From Apostichopus japonicus (lineage: Eukaryota; Echinodermata; Holothuroidea; Aspidochirotida; Stichopodidae), in contig NC_092572.1 in NCBI RefSeq assembly GCF_037975245.1, positions 14,948,269 through 15,012,268 of the forward strand: 64,000 nt of DNA. Direction: 5' to 3'. Both the position numbers and the translations under genes were made by a program. Each line of letters starts with the position of its first letter. Position 1 is the stretch's first letter. The notes below the pieces were generated by a model. That model was not told the origin of the DNA, made no database searches, and worked only from the letters and a program-made list of their open reading frames with translations. This document shows positions 1-13,695 of the stretch, piece by piece.

Positions 1-47
1 AGGTGGATTAACTAATACTTACAGCTCCCCGTCTAGGCACTTGCTGT

Positions 48-62
48 AAAAGATCGGCAAAA
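48..62 (-). terminator. Possible Pol III oligo-T terminators (first monomer shown)
   Basis: Downstream of the B box on the minus strand are two runs of four T, opposite AAAA at 59-62 and at 48-51. Four Ts can stop Pol III, though weakly in some animals. A third TTTT lies opposite 96-99, between the A and B boxes, and could cause early termination. In T48 monomers the 48-51 run falls to three Ts. A transcript from near the A box to 59 would be roughly 90 nt. This is inference only. Confidence 0.3.
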
Positions 63-138
63 GACGTCATCACCCGGGGTTCGAACCAGGGATGCAAAAG
101 AGAGTCTCGATCATCAGCTCGTACAGTGCGCCGAGCCA
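59..138 (-). promoter_or_regulatory. tRNA-like head with Pol III A and B boxes (first monomer shown; repeats every 165 bp)
   Basis: On the minus strand, 77-87 reads GGTTCGAACCC, a full match to the B-box consensus GGTTCGANNCC. It lies in a T-arm at 73-91 with T-loop TTCGAAC and a six-pair stem with one mismatch. At 128-138 the strand reads TGGCTCGGCGC, which fits the A box TGGCNNAGTGG at 8 of 11 places. The bases following TG form a canonical D-stem, GCTC (133-136) with GAGC (117-120). Box starts are 51 nt apart, slightly longer than in an ordinary tRNA. No anticodon stem and no acceptor stem pair up, so this is not a working tRNA. It resembles the head of a tRNA-derived SINE. Activity is unproven. 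Confidence 0.7.
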
Positions 139-1485
139 TCCCGCCACTGTGTGGACTGAGATGTTAGGTGGATTAACTAATACTTACAGCTCCCCGTCTA
201 GGCACTTGCTGTAAAAGATCGGCAAAAGACGTCATCACCCGGGGTTCGAACCAGGGATGCAAAAGAGAGTCTCGATCATCAGCTCGTACAGTGCGCCGAG
301 CCATCCCGCCACTGTGTGGACTGAGATGTTAGGTGGATTAACTAATACTTACAGCTCCCCGTCTAGGCACTTGCTGTAAAAGATCGGCAAAAGACGTCAT
401 CACCCGGGGTTCGAACCAGGGATGCAAAAGAGAGTCTCGATCATCAGCTCGTACAGTGCGCCGAGCCATCCCGCCACTGTGTGGACTGAGATGTTAGGTG
501 GATTAACTAATACTTACAGCTCCCCGTCTAGGCACTTGCTGTAAAAGATCGGCAAAAGACGTCATCACCCGGGGTTCGAACCAGGGATGCAAAAGAGAGT
601 CTCGATCATCAGCTCGTACAGTGCGCCGAGCCATCCCGCCACTGTGTGGACTGAGATGTTAGGTGGATTAACTAATACTTACAGCTCCCCGTCTAGGCAC
701 TTGCTGTAAAAGATCGGCAAAAGACGTCATCACCCGGGGTTCGAACCAGGGATGCAAAAGAGAGTCTCGATCATCAGCTCGTACAGTGCGCCGAGCCATC
801 CCGCCACTGTGTGGACTGAGATGTTAGGTGGATTAACTAATACTTACAGCTCCCCGTCTAGGCACTTGCTGTAAAAGATCGGCAAAAGACGTCATCACCC
901 GGGGTTCGAACCAGGGATGCAAAAGAGAGTCTCGATCATCAGCTCGTACAGTGCGCCGAGCCATCCCGCCACTGTGTGGACTGAGATGTTAGGTGGATTA
1001 ACTAATACTTACAGCTCCCCGTCTAGGCACTTGCTGTAAAAGATCGGCAAAAGACGTCATCACCCGGGGTTCGAACCAGGGATGCAAAAGAGAGTCTCGA
1101 TCATCAGCTCGTACAGTGCGCCGAGCCAACCCGCCACTGTGTGGACTGAGATGTTAGGTGGATTAACTAATACTTACAGCTCCCCGTCTAGGCACTTGCT
1201 GTAAAAGATCGGCAAAAGACGTCATCACCCGGGGTTCGAACCAGGGATGCAAAAGAGAGTCTCGATCATCAGCTCGTACAGTGCGCCGAGCCATCCCGCC
1301 ACTGTGTGGACTGAGATGTTAGGTGGATTAACTAATACTTACAGCTCCCCGTCTAGGCACTTGCTGTAAAAGATCGGCAAAAGACGTCATCACCCGGGGT
1401 TCGAACCAGGGATGCAAAAGAGAGTCTCGATCATCAGCTCGTACAGTGCGCCGAGCCATCCCGCCACTGTGTGGACTGAGATGTT

Positions 1486-4400
1486 AGGTGGATTAACTAA
1501 TACTTACAGCTCCCCGTCTAGGCACTTGCTGTAAAAGATCGGCAAAAGACGTCATCACCCGGGGTTCGAACCAGGGATGCAAAAGTGAGTCTCGATCATC
1601 AGCTCGTACAGTGCGCCGAGCCATCCCGCCACTGTGTGGACTGAGATATGAGGTGGATTAACTAATACTTACAGCTCCCCGTCTAGGCACTTGCTGTAAA
1701 AGATCGGCAAAAGACGTCATCACCCGGGGTTCGAACCAGGGATGCAAAAGAGAGTCTCGATCATCAGCTCGTACAGTGCGCCGAGCCATCCCGCCACTGT
1801 GTGGACTGAGATATTAGGTGGATTAACTAATACTTACAGCTCCCCGTCTAGGCACTTGCTGTAAAAGATCGGCAAAAGACGTCATCACCCGGGGTTCGAA
1901 CCAGGGATGCAAAAGAGAGTCTCGATCATCAGCTCGTACAGTGCGCCGAGCCATCCCGCCACTGTGTGGACTGAGATATTAGGTGGATTAACTAATACTT
2001 ACAGCTCCCCGTCTAGGCACTTGCTGTAAAAGATCGGCAAAAGACGTCATCACCCGGGGTTCGAACCAGGGATGCAAAAGAGAGTCTCGATCATCAGCTC
2101 GTACAGTGCGCCGAGCCATCCCGCCACTGTGTGGACTGAGATATTAGGTGGATTAACTAATACTTACAGCTCCCCGTCTAGGCACTTGCTGTAAAAGATC
2201 GGCAAAAGACGTCATCACCCGGGGTTCGAACCAGGGATGCAAAAGAGAGTCTCGATCATCAGCTCGTACAGTGCGCCGAGCCATCCCGCCACTGTGTGGA
2301 CTGAGATATTAGGTGGATTAACTAATACTTACAGCTGCCCGTCTAGGCACTTGCTGTAAAAGATCGGCAAAAGACGTCATCACCCGGGGTTCGAACCAGG
2401 GATGCAAAAGAGAGTCTCGATCATCAGCTCGTACAGTGCGCCGAGCCATCCCGCCACTGTGTGGACTGAGATATTAGGTGGATTAACTAATACTTACAGC
2501 TGCCCGTCTAGGCACTTGCTGTAAAAGATCGGCAAAAGACGTCATCACCCGGGGTTCGAACCAGGGATGCAAAAGAGAGTCTCGATCATCAGCTCGTACA
2601 GTGCGCCGAGCCATCCCGCCACTGTGTGGACTGAGATATTAGGTGGATTAACTAATACTTACAGCTGCCCGTCTAGGCACTTGCTGTAAAAGATCGGCAA
2701 AAGACGTCATCACCCGGGGTTCGAACCAGGGATGCAAAAGAGAGTCTCGATCATCAGCTCGTACAGTGCGCCGAGCCATCCCGCCACTGTGTGGACTGAG
2801 ATATTAGGTGGATTAACTAATACTTACAGCTGCCCGTCTAGGCACTTGCTGTAAAAGATCGGCAAAAGACGTCATCACCCGGGGTTCGAACCAGGGATGC
2901 AAAAGAGAGTCTCGATCATCAGCTCGTACAGTGCGCCGAGCCATCCCGCCACTGTGTGGACTGAGATATTAGGTGGATTAACTAATACTTACAGCTGCCC
3001 GTCTAGGCACTTGCTGTAAAAGATCGGCAAAAGACGTCATCACCCGGGGTTCGAACCAGGGATGTAAAAGAGAGTCTCGATCATCAGCTCGTACAGTGCG
3101 CCGAGCCATCCCGCCACTGTGTGGACTGAGATATTAGGTGGATTAACTAATACTTACAGCTGCCCGTCTAGGCACTTGCTGTAAAAGATCGGCAAAAGAC
3201 GTCATCACCCGGGGTTCGAACCAGGGATGCAAAAGAGAGTCTCGATCATCAGCTCGTACAGTGCGCCGAGCCATCCCGCCACTGTGTGGACTGAGATATT
3301 AGGTGGATTAACTAATACTTACAGCTGCCCGTCTAGGCACTTGCTGTAAAAGATCGGCAAAAGACGTCATCACCCGGGGTTCGAACCAGGGATGCAAAAG
3401 AGAGTCTCGATCATCAGCTCGTACAGTGCGCCGAGCCATCCCGCCACTGTGTGGACTGAGATATTAGGTGGATTAACTAATACTTACAGCTGCCCGTCTA
3501 GGCACTTGCTGTAAAAGATCGGCAAAAGACGTCATCACCCGGGGTTCGAACCAGGGATGCAAAAGAGAGTCTCGATCATCAGCTCGTACAGTGCGCCGAG
3601 CCATCCCGCCACTGTGTGGACTGAGATATTAGGTGGATTAACTAATACTTACAGCTGCCCGTCTAGGCACTTGCTGTAAAAGATCGGCAAAAGACGTCAT
3701 CACCCGGGGTTCGAACCAGGGATGCAAAAGAGAGTCTCGATCATCAGCTCGTACAGTGCGCCGAGCCATCCCGCCACTGTGTGGACTGAGATATTAGGTG
3801 GATTAACTAATACTTACAGCTGCCCGTCTAGGCACTTGCTGTAAAAGATCGGCAAAAGACGTCATCACCCGGGGTTCGAACCAGGGATGCAAAAGAGAGT
3901 CTCGATCATCAGCTCGTACAGTGCGCCGAGCCATCCCGCCACTGTGTGGACTGAGATATTAGGTGGATTAACTAATACTTACAGCTGCCCGTCTAGGCAC
4001 TTGCTGTAAAAGATCGGCAAAAGACGTCATCACCCGGGGTTCGAACCAGGGATGCAAAAGAGAGTCTCGATCATCAGCTCGTACAGTGCGCCGAGCCATC
4101 CCGCCACTGTGTGGACTGAGATATTAGGTGGATTAACTAATACTTACAGCTGCCCGTCTAGGCACTTGCTGTAAAAGATCGGCAAAAGACGTCATCACCC
4201 GGGGTTCGAACCAGGGATGCAAAAGAGAGTCTCGATCATCAGCTCGTACAGTGCGCCGAGCCATCCCGCCACTGTGTGGACTGAGATATTAGGTGGATTA
4301 ACTAATACTTACAGCTGCCCGTCTAGGCACTTGCTGTAAAAGATCGGCAAAAGACGTCATCACCCGGGGTTCGAACCAGGGATGCAAAAGAGAGTCTCGA

Positions 4401-7400
4401 TCATCAGCTCGTACAGTGCGCCGAGCCATCCCGCCACTGTGTGGACTGAGATATTAGGTGGATTAACTAATACTTACAGCTGCCCGTCTAGGCACTTGCT
4501 GTAAAAGATCGGCAAAAGACGTCATCACCCGGGGTTCGAACCAGGGATGCAAAAGAGAGTCTCGATCATCAGCTCGTACAGTGCGCCGAGCCATCCCGCC
4601 ACTGTGTGGACTGAGATATTAGGTGGATTAACTAATACTTACAGCTGCCCGTCTAGGCACTTGCTGTAAAAGATCGGCAAAAGACGTCATCACCCGGGGT
4701 TCGAACCAGGGATGCAAAAGAGAGTCTCGATCATCAGCTCGTACAGTGCGCCGAGCCATCCCGCCACTGTGTGGACTGAGATATTAGGTGGATTAACTAA
4801 TACTTACAGCTGCCCGTCTAGGCACTTGCTGTAAAAGATCGGCAAAAGACGTCATCACCCGGGGTTCGAACCAGGGATGCAAAAGAGAGTCTCGATCATC
4901 AGCTCGTACAGTGCGCCGAGCCATCCCGCCACTGTGTGGACTGAGATATTAGGTGGATTAACTAATACTTACAGCTGCCCGTCTAGGCACTTGCTGTAAA
5001 AGATCGGCAAAAGACGTCATCACCCGGGGTTCGAACCAGGGATGCAAAAGAGAGTCTCGATCATCAGCTCGTACAGTGCGCCGAGCCATCCCGCCACTGT
5101 GTGGACTGAGATATTAGGTGGATTAACTAATACTTACAGCTGCCCGTCTAGGCACTTGCTGTAAAAGATCGGCAAAAGACGTCATCACCCGGGGTTCGAG
5201 CCAGGGATGCAAAAGAGAGTCTCGATCATCAGCTCGTACAGTGCGCCGAGCCATCCCGCCACTGTGTGGACTGAGATATTAGGTGGATTAACTAATACTT
5301 ACAGCTGCCCGTCTAGGCACTTGCTGTAAAAGATCGGCAAAAGACGTCATCACCCGGGGTTCGAACCAGGGATGCAAAAGAGAGTCTCGATCATCAGCTC
5401 GTACAGTGCGCCGAGCCATCCCGCCACTGTGTGGACTGAGATATTAGGTGGATTAACTAATACTTACAGCTGCCCGTCTAGGCACTTGCTGTAAAAGATC
5501 GGCAAAAGACGTCATCACCCGGGGTTCGAACCAGGGATGCAAAAGAGAGTCTCGATCATCAGCTCGTACAGTGCGCCGAGCCATCCCGCCACTGTGTGGA
5601 CTGAGATATTAGGTGGATTAACTAATACTTACAGCTCCCCGTCTAGGCACTTGCTGTAAAAGATCGGCAAAAGACGTCATCACCCGGGGTTCGAACCAGG
5701 GATGCAAAAGAGAGTCTCGATCATCAGCTCGTACAGTGCGCCGAGCCATCCCGCCACTGTGTGGACTGAGATATTAGGTGGATTAACTAATACTTACAGC
5801 TCCCCGTCTAGGCACTTGCTGTAAAAGATCGGCAAAAGACGTCATCACCCGGGGTTCGAACCAGGGATGCAAAAGAGAGTCTCGATCATCAGCTCGTACA
5901 GTGCGCCGAGCCATCCCGCCACTGTGTGGACTGAGATATTAGGTGGATTAACTAATACTTACAGCTCCCCGTCTAGGCACTTGCTGTAAAAGATCGGCAA
6001 AAGACGTCATCACCCGGGGTTCGAACCAGGGATGCAAAAGAGAGTCTCGATCATCAGCTCGTACAGTGCGCCGAGCCATCCCGCCACTGTGTGGACTGAG
6101 ATATTAGGTGGATTAACTAATACTTACAGCTGCCCGTCTAGGCACTTGCTGTAAAAGATCGGCAAAAGACGTCATCACCCGGGGTTCGAACCAGGGATGC
6201 AAAAGAGAGTCTCGATCATCAGCTCGTACAGTGCGCCGAGCCATCCCGCCACTGTGTGGACTGAGATATTAGGTGGATTAACTAATACTTACAGCTGCCC
6301 GTCTAGGCACTTGCTGTAAAAGATCGGCAAAAGACGTCATCACCCGGGGTTCGAACCAGGGATGCAAAAGAGAGTCTCGATCATCAGCTCGTACAGTGCG
6401 CCGAGCCATCCCGCCACTGTGTGGACTGAGATATTAGGTGGATTAACTAATACTTACAGCTGCCCGTCTAGGCACTTGCTGTAAAAGATCGGCAAAAGAC
6501 GTCATCACCCGGGGTTCGAACCAGGGATGCAAAAGAGAGTCTCGATCATCAGCTCGTACAGTGCGCCGAGCCATCCCGCCACTGTGTGGACTGAGATATT
6601 AGGTGGATTAACTAATACTTACAGCTGCCCGTCTAGGCACTTGCTGTAAAAGATCGGCAAAAGACGTCATCACCCGGGGTTCGAACCAGGGATGCAAAAG
6701 AGAGTCTCGATCATCAGCTCGTACAGTGCGCCGAGCCATCCCGCCACTGTGTGGACTGAGATATTAGGTGGATTAACTAATACTTACAGCTGCCCGTCTA
6801 GGCACTTGCTGTAAAAGATCGGCAAAAGACGTCATCACCCGGGGTTCGAACCAGGGATGCAAAAGAGAGTCTCGATCATCAGCTCGTACAGTGCGCCGAG
6901 CCATCCCGCCACTGTGTGGACTGAGATATTAGGTGGATTAACTAATACTTACAGCTGCCCGTCTAGGCACTTGCTGTAAAAGATCGGCAAAAGACGTCAT
7001 CACCCGGGGTTCGAACCAGGGATGCAAAAGAGAGTCTCGATCATCAGCTCGTACAGTGCGCCGAGCCATCCCGCCACTGTGTGGACTGAGATATTAGGTG
7101 GATTAACTAATACTTACAGCTGCCCGTCTAGGCACTTGCTGTAAAAGATCGGCAAAAGACGTCATCACCCGGGGTTCGAACCAGGGATGCAAAAGAGAGT
7201 CTCGATCATCAGCTCGTACAGTGCGCCGAGCCATCCCGCCACTGTGTGGACTGAGATATTAGGTGGATTAACTAATACTTACAGCTGCCCGTCTAGGCAC
7301 TTGCTGTAAAAGATCGGCAAAAGACGTCATCACCCGGGGTTCGAACCAGGGATGCAAAAGAGAGTCTCGATCATCAGCTCGTACAGTGCGCCGAGCCATC

Positions 7401-9405
7401 CCGCCACTGTGTGGACTGAGATATTAGGTGGATTAACTAATACTTACAGCTGCCCGTCTAGGCACTTGCTGTAAAAGATCGGCAAAAGACGTCATCACCC
7501 GGGGTTCGAACCAGGGATGCAAAAGAGAGTCTCGATCATCAGCTCGTACAGTGCGCCGAGCCATCCCGCCACTGTGTGGACTGAGATATTAGGTGGATTA
7601 ACTAATACTTACAGCTGCCCGTCTAGGCACTTGCTGTAAAAGATCGGCAAAAGACGTCATCACCCGGGGTTCGAACCAGGGATGCAAAAGAGAGTCTCGA
7701 TCATCAGCTCGTACAGTGCGCCGAGCCATCCCGCCACTGTGTGGACTGAGATATTAGGTGGATTAACTAATACTTACAGCTGCCCGTCTAGGCACTTGCT
7801 GTAAAAGATCGGCAAAAGACGTCATCACCCGGGGTTCGAACCAGGGATGCAAAAGAGAGTCTCGATCATCAGCTCGTACAGTGCGCCGAGCCATCCCGCC
7901 ACTGTGTGGACTGAGATATTAGGTGGATTAACTAATACTTACAGCTGCCCGTCTAGGCACTTGCTGTAAAAGATCGGCAAAAGACGTCATCACCCGGGGT
8001 TCGAACCAGGGATGCAAAAGAGAGTCTCGATCATCAGCTCGTACAGTGCGCCGAGCCATCCCGCCACTGTGTGGACTGAGATATTAGGTGGATTAACTAA
8101 TACTTACAGCTGCCCGTCTAGGCACTTGCTGTAAAAGATCGGCAAAAGACGTCATCACCCGGGGTTCGAACCAGGGATGCAAAAGAGAGTCTCGATCATC
8201 AGCTCGTACAGTGCGCCGAGCCATCCCGCCACTGTGTGGACTGAGATATTAGGTGGATTAACTAATACTTACAGCTGCCCGTCTAGGCACTTGCTGTAAA
8301 AGATCGGCAAAAGACGTCATCACCCGGGGTTCGAACCAGGGATGCAAAAGAGAGTCTCGATCATCAGCTCGTACAGTGCGCCGAGCCATCCCGCCACTGT
8401 GTGGACTGAGATATTAGGTGGATTAACTAATACTTACAGCTCCCCGTCTAGGCACTTGCTGTAAAAGATCGGCAAAAGACGTCATCACCCGGGGTTCGAA
8501 CCAGGGATGCAAAAGAGAGTCTCGATCATCAGCTCGTACAGTGCGCCGAGCCATCCCGCCACTGTGTGGACTGAGATATTAGGTGGATTAACTAATACTT
8601 ACAGCTCCCCGTCTAGGCACTTGCTGTAAAAGATCGGCAAAAGACGTCATCACCCGGGGTTCGAACCAGGGATGCAAAAGAGAGTCTCGATCATCAGCTC
8701 GTACAGTGCGCCGAGCCATCCCGCCACTGTGTGGACTGAGATATTAGGTGGATTAACTAATACTTACAGCTGCCCGTCTAGGCACTTGCTGTAAAAGATC
8801 GGCAAAAGACGTCATCACCCGGGGTTCGAACCAGGGATGCAAAAGAGAGTCTCGATCATCAGCTCGTACAGTGCGCCGAGCCATCCCGCCACTGTGTGGA
8901 CTGAGATATTAGGTGGATTAACTAATACTTACAGCTCCCCGTCTAGGCACTTGCTGTAAAAGATCGGCAAAAGACGTCATCACCCGGGGTTCGAACCAGG
9001 GATGCAAAAGAGAGTCTCGATCATCAGCTCGTACAGTGCGCCGAGCCATCCCGCCACTGTGTGGACTGAGATATTAGGTGGATTAACTAATACTTACAGC
9101 TGCCCGTCTAGGCACTTGCTGTAAAAGATCGGCAAAAGACGTCATCACCCGGGGTTCGAACCAGGGATGCAAAAGAGAGTCTCGATCATCAGCTCGTACA
9201 GTGCGCCGAGCCATCCCGCCACTGTGTGGACTGAGATATTAGGTGGATTAACTAATACTTACAGCTGCCCGTCTAGGCACTTGCTGTAAAAGATCGGCAA
9301 AAGACGTCATCACCCGGGGTTCGAACCAGGGATGCAAAAGAGAGTCTCGATCATCAGCTCGTACAGTGCGCCGAGCCATCCCGCCACTGTGTGGACTGAG
9401 ATATT
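1486..9405. repeat. Array block 2: 48 monomers, G151 and atatt end, switching between C27 and G27
   Basis: Except for the first (atatg), units end in atatt and carry G151. Position 27 switches in runs: C27 in five units from 1,486, G27 in 20 units from 2,311, C27 in three from 5,611, G27 in 14 from 6,106, C27 in two from 8,416, G27 in one, C27 in one, then G27. The patchwork suggests exchange or gene conversion between the two types. One unit has a changed B box (near 5,200, ttcgag). Confidence 0.85.
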
Positions 9406-12400
9406 AGGTGGATTAACTAATACTTACAGCTGCCCGTCTAGGCACTTGCTGTAAAAGATCGGCAAAAGACGTCATCACCCGGGGTTCGAACCAGGGATGC
9501 AAAAGAGAGTCTCGATCATCAGCTCGTACAGTGCGCCGAGCCATCCCGCCACTGTGTGGACTGAGATATCAGGTGGATTAACTAATACTTACAGCTGCCC
9601 GTCTAGGCACTTGCTGTAAAAGATCGGCAAAAGACGTCATCACCCGGGGTTCGAACCAGGGATGCAAAAGAGAGTCTCGATCATCAGCTCGTACAGTGCG
9701 CCGAGCCATCCCGCCACTGTGTGGACTGAGATATCAGGTGGATTAACTAATACTTACAGCTGCCCGTCTAGGCACTTGCTGTAAAAGATCGGCAAAAGAC
9801 GTCATCACCCGGGGTTCGAACCAGGGATGCAAAAGAGAGTCTCGATCATCAGCTCGTACAGTGCGCCGAGCCATCCCGCCACTGTGTGGACTGAGATATC
9901 AGGTGGATTAACTAATACTTACAGCTGCCCGTCTAGGCACTTGCTGTAAAAGATCGGCAAAAGACGTCATCACCCGGGGTTCGAACCAGGGATGCAAAAG
10001 AGAGTCTCGATCATCAGCTCGTACAGTGCGCCGAGCCATCCCGCCACTGTGTGGACTGAGATATCAGGTGGATTAACTAATACTTACAGCTGCCCGTCTA
10101 GGCACTTGCTGTAAAAGATCGGCAAAAGACGTCATCACCCGGGGTTCGAACCAGGGATGCAAAAGAGAGTCTCGATCATCAGCTCGTACAGTGCGCCGAG
10201 CCATCCCGCCACTGTGTGGACTGAGATATCAGGTGGATTAACTAATACTTACAGCTGCCCGTCTAGGCACTTGCTGTAAAAGATCGGCAAAAGACGTCAT
10301 CACCCGGGGTTCGAACCAGGGATGCAAAAGAGAGTCTCGATCATCAGCTCGTACAGTGCGCCGAGCCATCCCGCCACTGTGTGGACTGAGATATCAGGTG
10401 GATTAACTAATACTTACAGCTGCCCGTCTAGGCACTTGCTGTAAAAGATCGGCAAAAGACGTCATCACCCGGGGTTCGAACCAGGGATGCAAAAGAGAGT
10501 CTCGATCATCAGCTCGTACAGTGCGCCGAGCCATCCCGCCACTGTGTGGACTGAGATATCAGGTGGATTAACTAATACTTACAGCTGCCCGTCTAGGCAC
10601 TTGCTGTAAAAGATCGGCAAAAGACGTCATCACCCGGGGTTCGAACCAGGGATGCAAAAGAGAGTCTCGATCATCAGCTCGTACAGTGCGCCGAGCCATC
10701 CCGCCACTGTGTGGACTGAGATATCAGGTGGATTAACTAATACTTACAGCTGCCCGTCTAGGCACTTGCTGTAAAAGATCGGCAAAAGACGTCATCACCC
10801 GGGGTTCGAACCAGGGATGCAAAAGAGAGTCTCGATCATCAGCTCGTACAGTGCGCCGAGCCATCCCGCCACTGTGTGGACTGAGATATCAGGTGGATTA
10901 ACTAATACTTACAGCTGCCCGTCTAGGCACTTGCTGTAAAAGATCGGCAAAAGACGTCATCACCCGGGGTTCGAACCAGGGATGCAAAAGAGAGTCTCGA
11001 TCATCAGCTCGTACAGTGCGCCGAGCCATCCCGCCACTGTGTGGACTGAGATATCAGGTGGATTAACTAATACTTACAGCTGCCCGTCTAGGCACTTGCT
11101 GTAAAAGATCGGCAAAAGACGTCATCACCCGGGGTTCGAACCAGGGATGCAAAAGAGAGTCTCGATCATCAGCTCGTACAGTGCGCCGAGCCATCCCGCC
11201 ACTGTGTGGACTGAGATATCAGGTGGATTAACTAATACTTACAGCTGCCCGTCTAGGCACTTGCTGTAAAAGATCGGCAAAAGACGTCATCACCCGGGGT
11301 TCGAACCAGGGATGCAAAAGAGAGTCTCGATCATCAGCTCGTACAGTGCGCCGAGCCATCCCGCCACTGTGTGGACTGAGATATCAGGTGGATTAACTAA
11401 TACTTACAGCTCCCCGTCTAGGCACTTGCTGTAAAAGATCGGCAAAAGACGTCATCACCCGGGGTTCGAACCAGGGATGCAAAAGAGAGTCTCGATCATC
11501 AGCTCGTACAGTGCGCCGAGCCATCCCGCCACTGTGTGGACTGCGATATCAGGTGGATTAACTAATACTTACAGCTCCCCGTCTAGGCACTTGCTGTAAA
11601 AGATCGGCAAAAGACGTCATCACCCGGGGTTCGAACCAGGGATGCAAAAGAGAGTCTCGATCATCAGCTCGTACAGTGCGCCGAGCCATCCCGCCACTGT
11701 GTGGACTGCGATATCAGGTGGATTAACTAATACTTACAGCTCCCCGTCTAGGCACTTGCTGTAAAAGATCGGCAAAAGACGTCATCACCCGGGGTTCGAA
11801 CCAGGGATGCAAAAGAGAGTCTCGATCATCAGCTCGTACAGTGCGCCGAGCCATCCCGCCACTGTGTGGACTGCGATATCAGGTGGATTAACTAATACTT
11901 ACAGCTCCCCGTCTAGGCACTTGCTGTAAAAGATCGGCAAAAGACGTCATCACCCGGGGTTCGAACCAGGGATGCAAAAGAGAGTCTCGATCATCAGCTC
12001 GTACAGTGCGCCGAGCCATCCCGCCACTGTATGGACTGAGATATCAGGTGGATTAACTAATACTTACAGCTCCCCGTCTAGGCACTTGCTGTAAAAGATC
12101 GGCAAAAGACGTCATCACCCGGGGTTCGAACCAGGGATGCAAAAGAGAGTCTCGATCATCAGCTCGTACAGTGCGCCGAGCCATCCCGCCACTGTATGGA
12201 CTGAGATATCAGGTGGATTAACTAATACTTACAGCTCCCCGTCTAGGCACTTGCTGTAAAAGATCGGCAAAAGACGTCATCACCCGGGGTTCGAACCAGG
12301 GATGCAAAAGAGAGTCTCGATCATCAGCTCGTACAGTGCGCCGAGCCATCCCGCCACTGTATGGACTGAGATATCAGGTGGATTAACTAATACTTACAGC

Positions 12401-13695
12401 TCCCCGTCTAGGCACTTGCTGTAAAAGATCGGCAAAAGACGTCATCACCCGGGGTTCGAACCAGGGATGCAAAAGAGAGTCTCGATCATCAGCTCGTACA
12501 GTGCGCCGAGCCATCCCGCCACTGTATGGACTGAGATATCAGGTGGATTAACTAATACTTACAGCTCCCCGTCTAGGCACTTGCTGTAAAAGATCGGCAA
12601 AAGACGTCATCACCCGGGGTTCGAACCAGGGATGCAAAAGAGAGTCTCGATCATCAGCTCGTACAGTGCGCCGAGCCATCCCGCCACTGTATGGACTGAG
12701 ATATCAGGTGGATTAACTAATACTTACAGCTCCCCGTCTAGGCACTTGCTGTAAAAGATCGGCAAAAGACGTCATCACCCGGGGTTCGAACCAGGGATGC
12801 AAAAGAGAGTCTCGATCATCAGCTCGTACAGTGCGCCGAGCCATCCCGCCACTGTATGGACTGAGATATCAGGTGGATTAACTAATACTTACAGCTCCCC
12901 GTCTAGGCACTTGCTGTAAAAGATCGGCAAAAGACGTCATCACCCGGGGTTCGAACCAGGGATGCAAAAGAGAGTCTCGATCATCAGCTCGTACAGTGCG
13001 CCGAGCCATGCCGCCACTGTATGGACTGAGATATCAGGTGGATTAACTAATACTTACAGCTCCCCGTCTAGGCACTTGCTGTAAAAGATCGGCAAAAGAC
13101 GTCATCACCCGGGGTTCGAACCAGGGATGCAAAAGAGAGTCTCGATCATCAGCTCGTACAGTGCGCCGAGCCATGCCGCCACTGTATGGACTGAGATATC
13201 AGGTGGATTAACTAATACTTACAGCTCCCCGTCTAGGCACTTGCTGTAAAAGATCGGCAAAAGACGTCATCACCCGGGGTTCGAACCAGGGATGCAAAAG
13301 AGAGTCTCGATCATCAGCTCGTACAGTGCGCCGAGCCATGCCGCCACTGTATGGACTGAGATATCAGGTGGATTAACTAATACTTACAGCTCCCCGTCTA
13401 GGCACTTGCTGTAAAAGATCGGCAAAAGACGTCATCACCCGGGGTTCGAACCAGGGATGCAAAAGAGAGTCTCGATCATCAGCTCGTACAGTGCGCCGAG
13501 CCATCCCGCCACTGTATGGACTGAGATATCAGGTGGATTAACTAATACTTACAGCTCCCCGTCTAGGCACTTGCTGTAAAAGATCGGCAAAAGACGTCAT
13601 CACCCGGGGTTCGAACCAGGGATGCAAAAGAGAGTCTCGATCATCAGCTCGTACAGTGCGCCGAGCCATCCCGCCACTGTATGGACTGAGATATC
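9406..13695. repeat. Array block 3, copy 1 of a large internal duplication (26 monomers)
   Basis: Ordered sub-blocks: 12 units with G27 and atatc ends (9,406-11,385); three with C27 and C159, reading ctgcgatatc (11,386-11,880); then 11 with A151 and atatc (11,881-13,695), of which three successive units (12,871-13,365) carry G140. The same order returns from 15,676. The block ends sharply at 13,696, where G151/atatt units resume. Confidence 0.85.

Larger units (their letters stand above)
1..1485. repeat. Array block 1: nine monomers with G163
   Basis: These nine units share C27, A48, G151 and end in atgtt (T162, G163, T165). No other part of the window has G163. The next unit (1486-1650) ends in atatg and marks the change to the following block. 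Private changes include T139A near 1,129. Confidence 0.9.

Noticed and set aside
59-138. Functional tRNA gene in each monomer
   Set aside because: T- and D-arms are good, but anticodon and acceptor stems do not pair, so no mature tRNA is expected.
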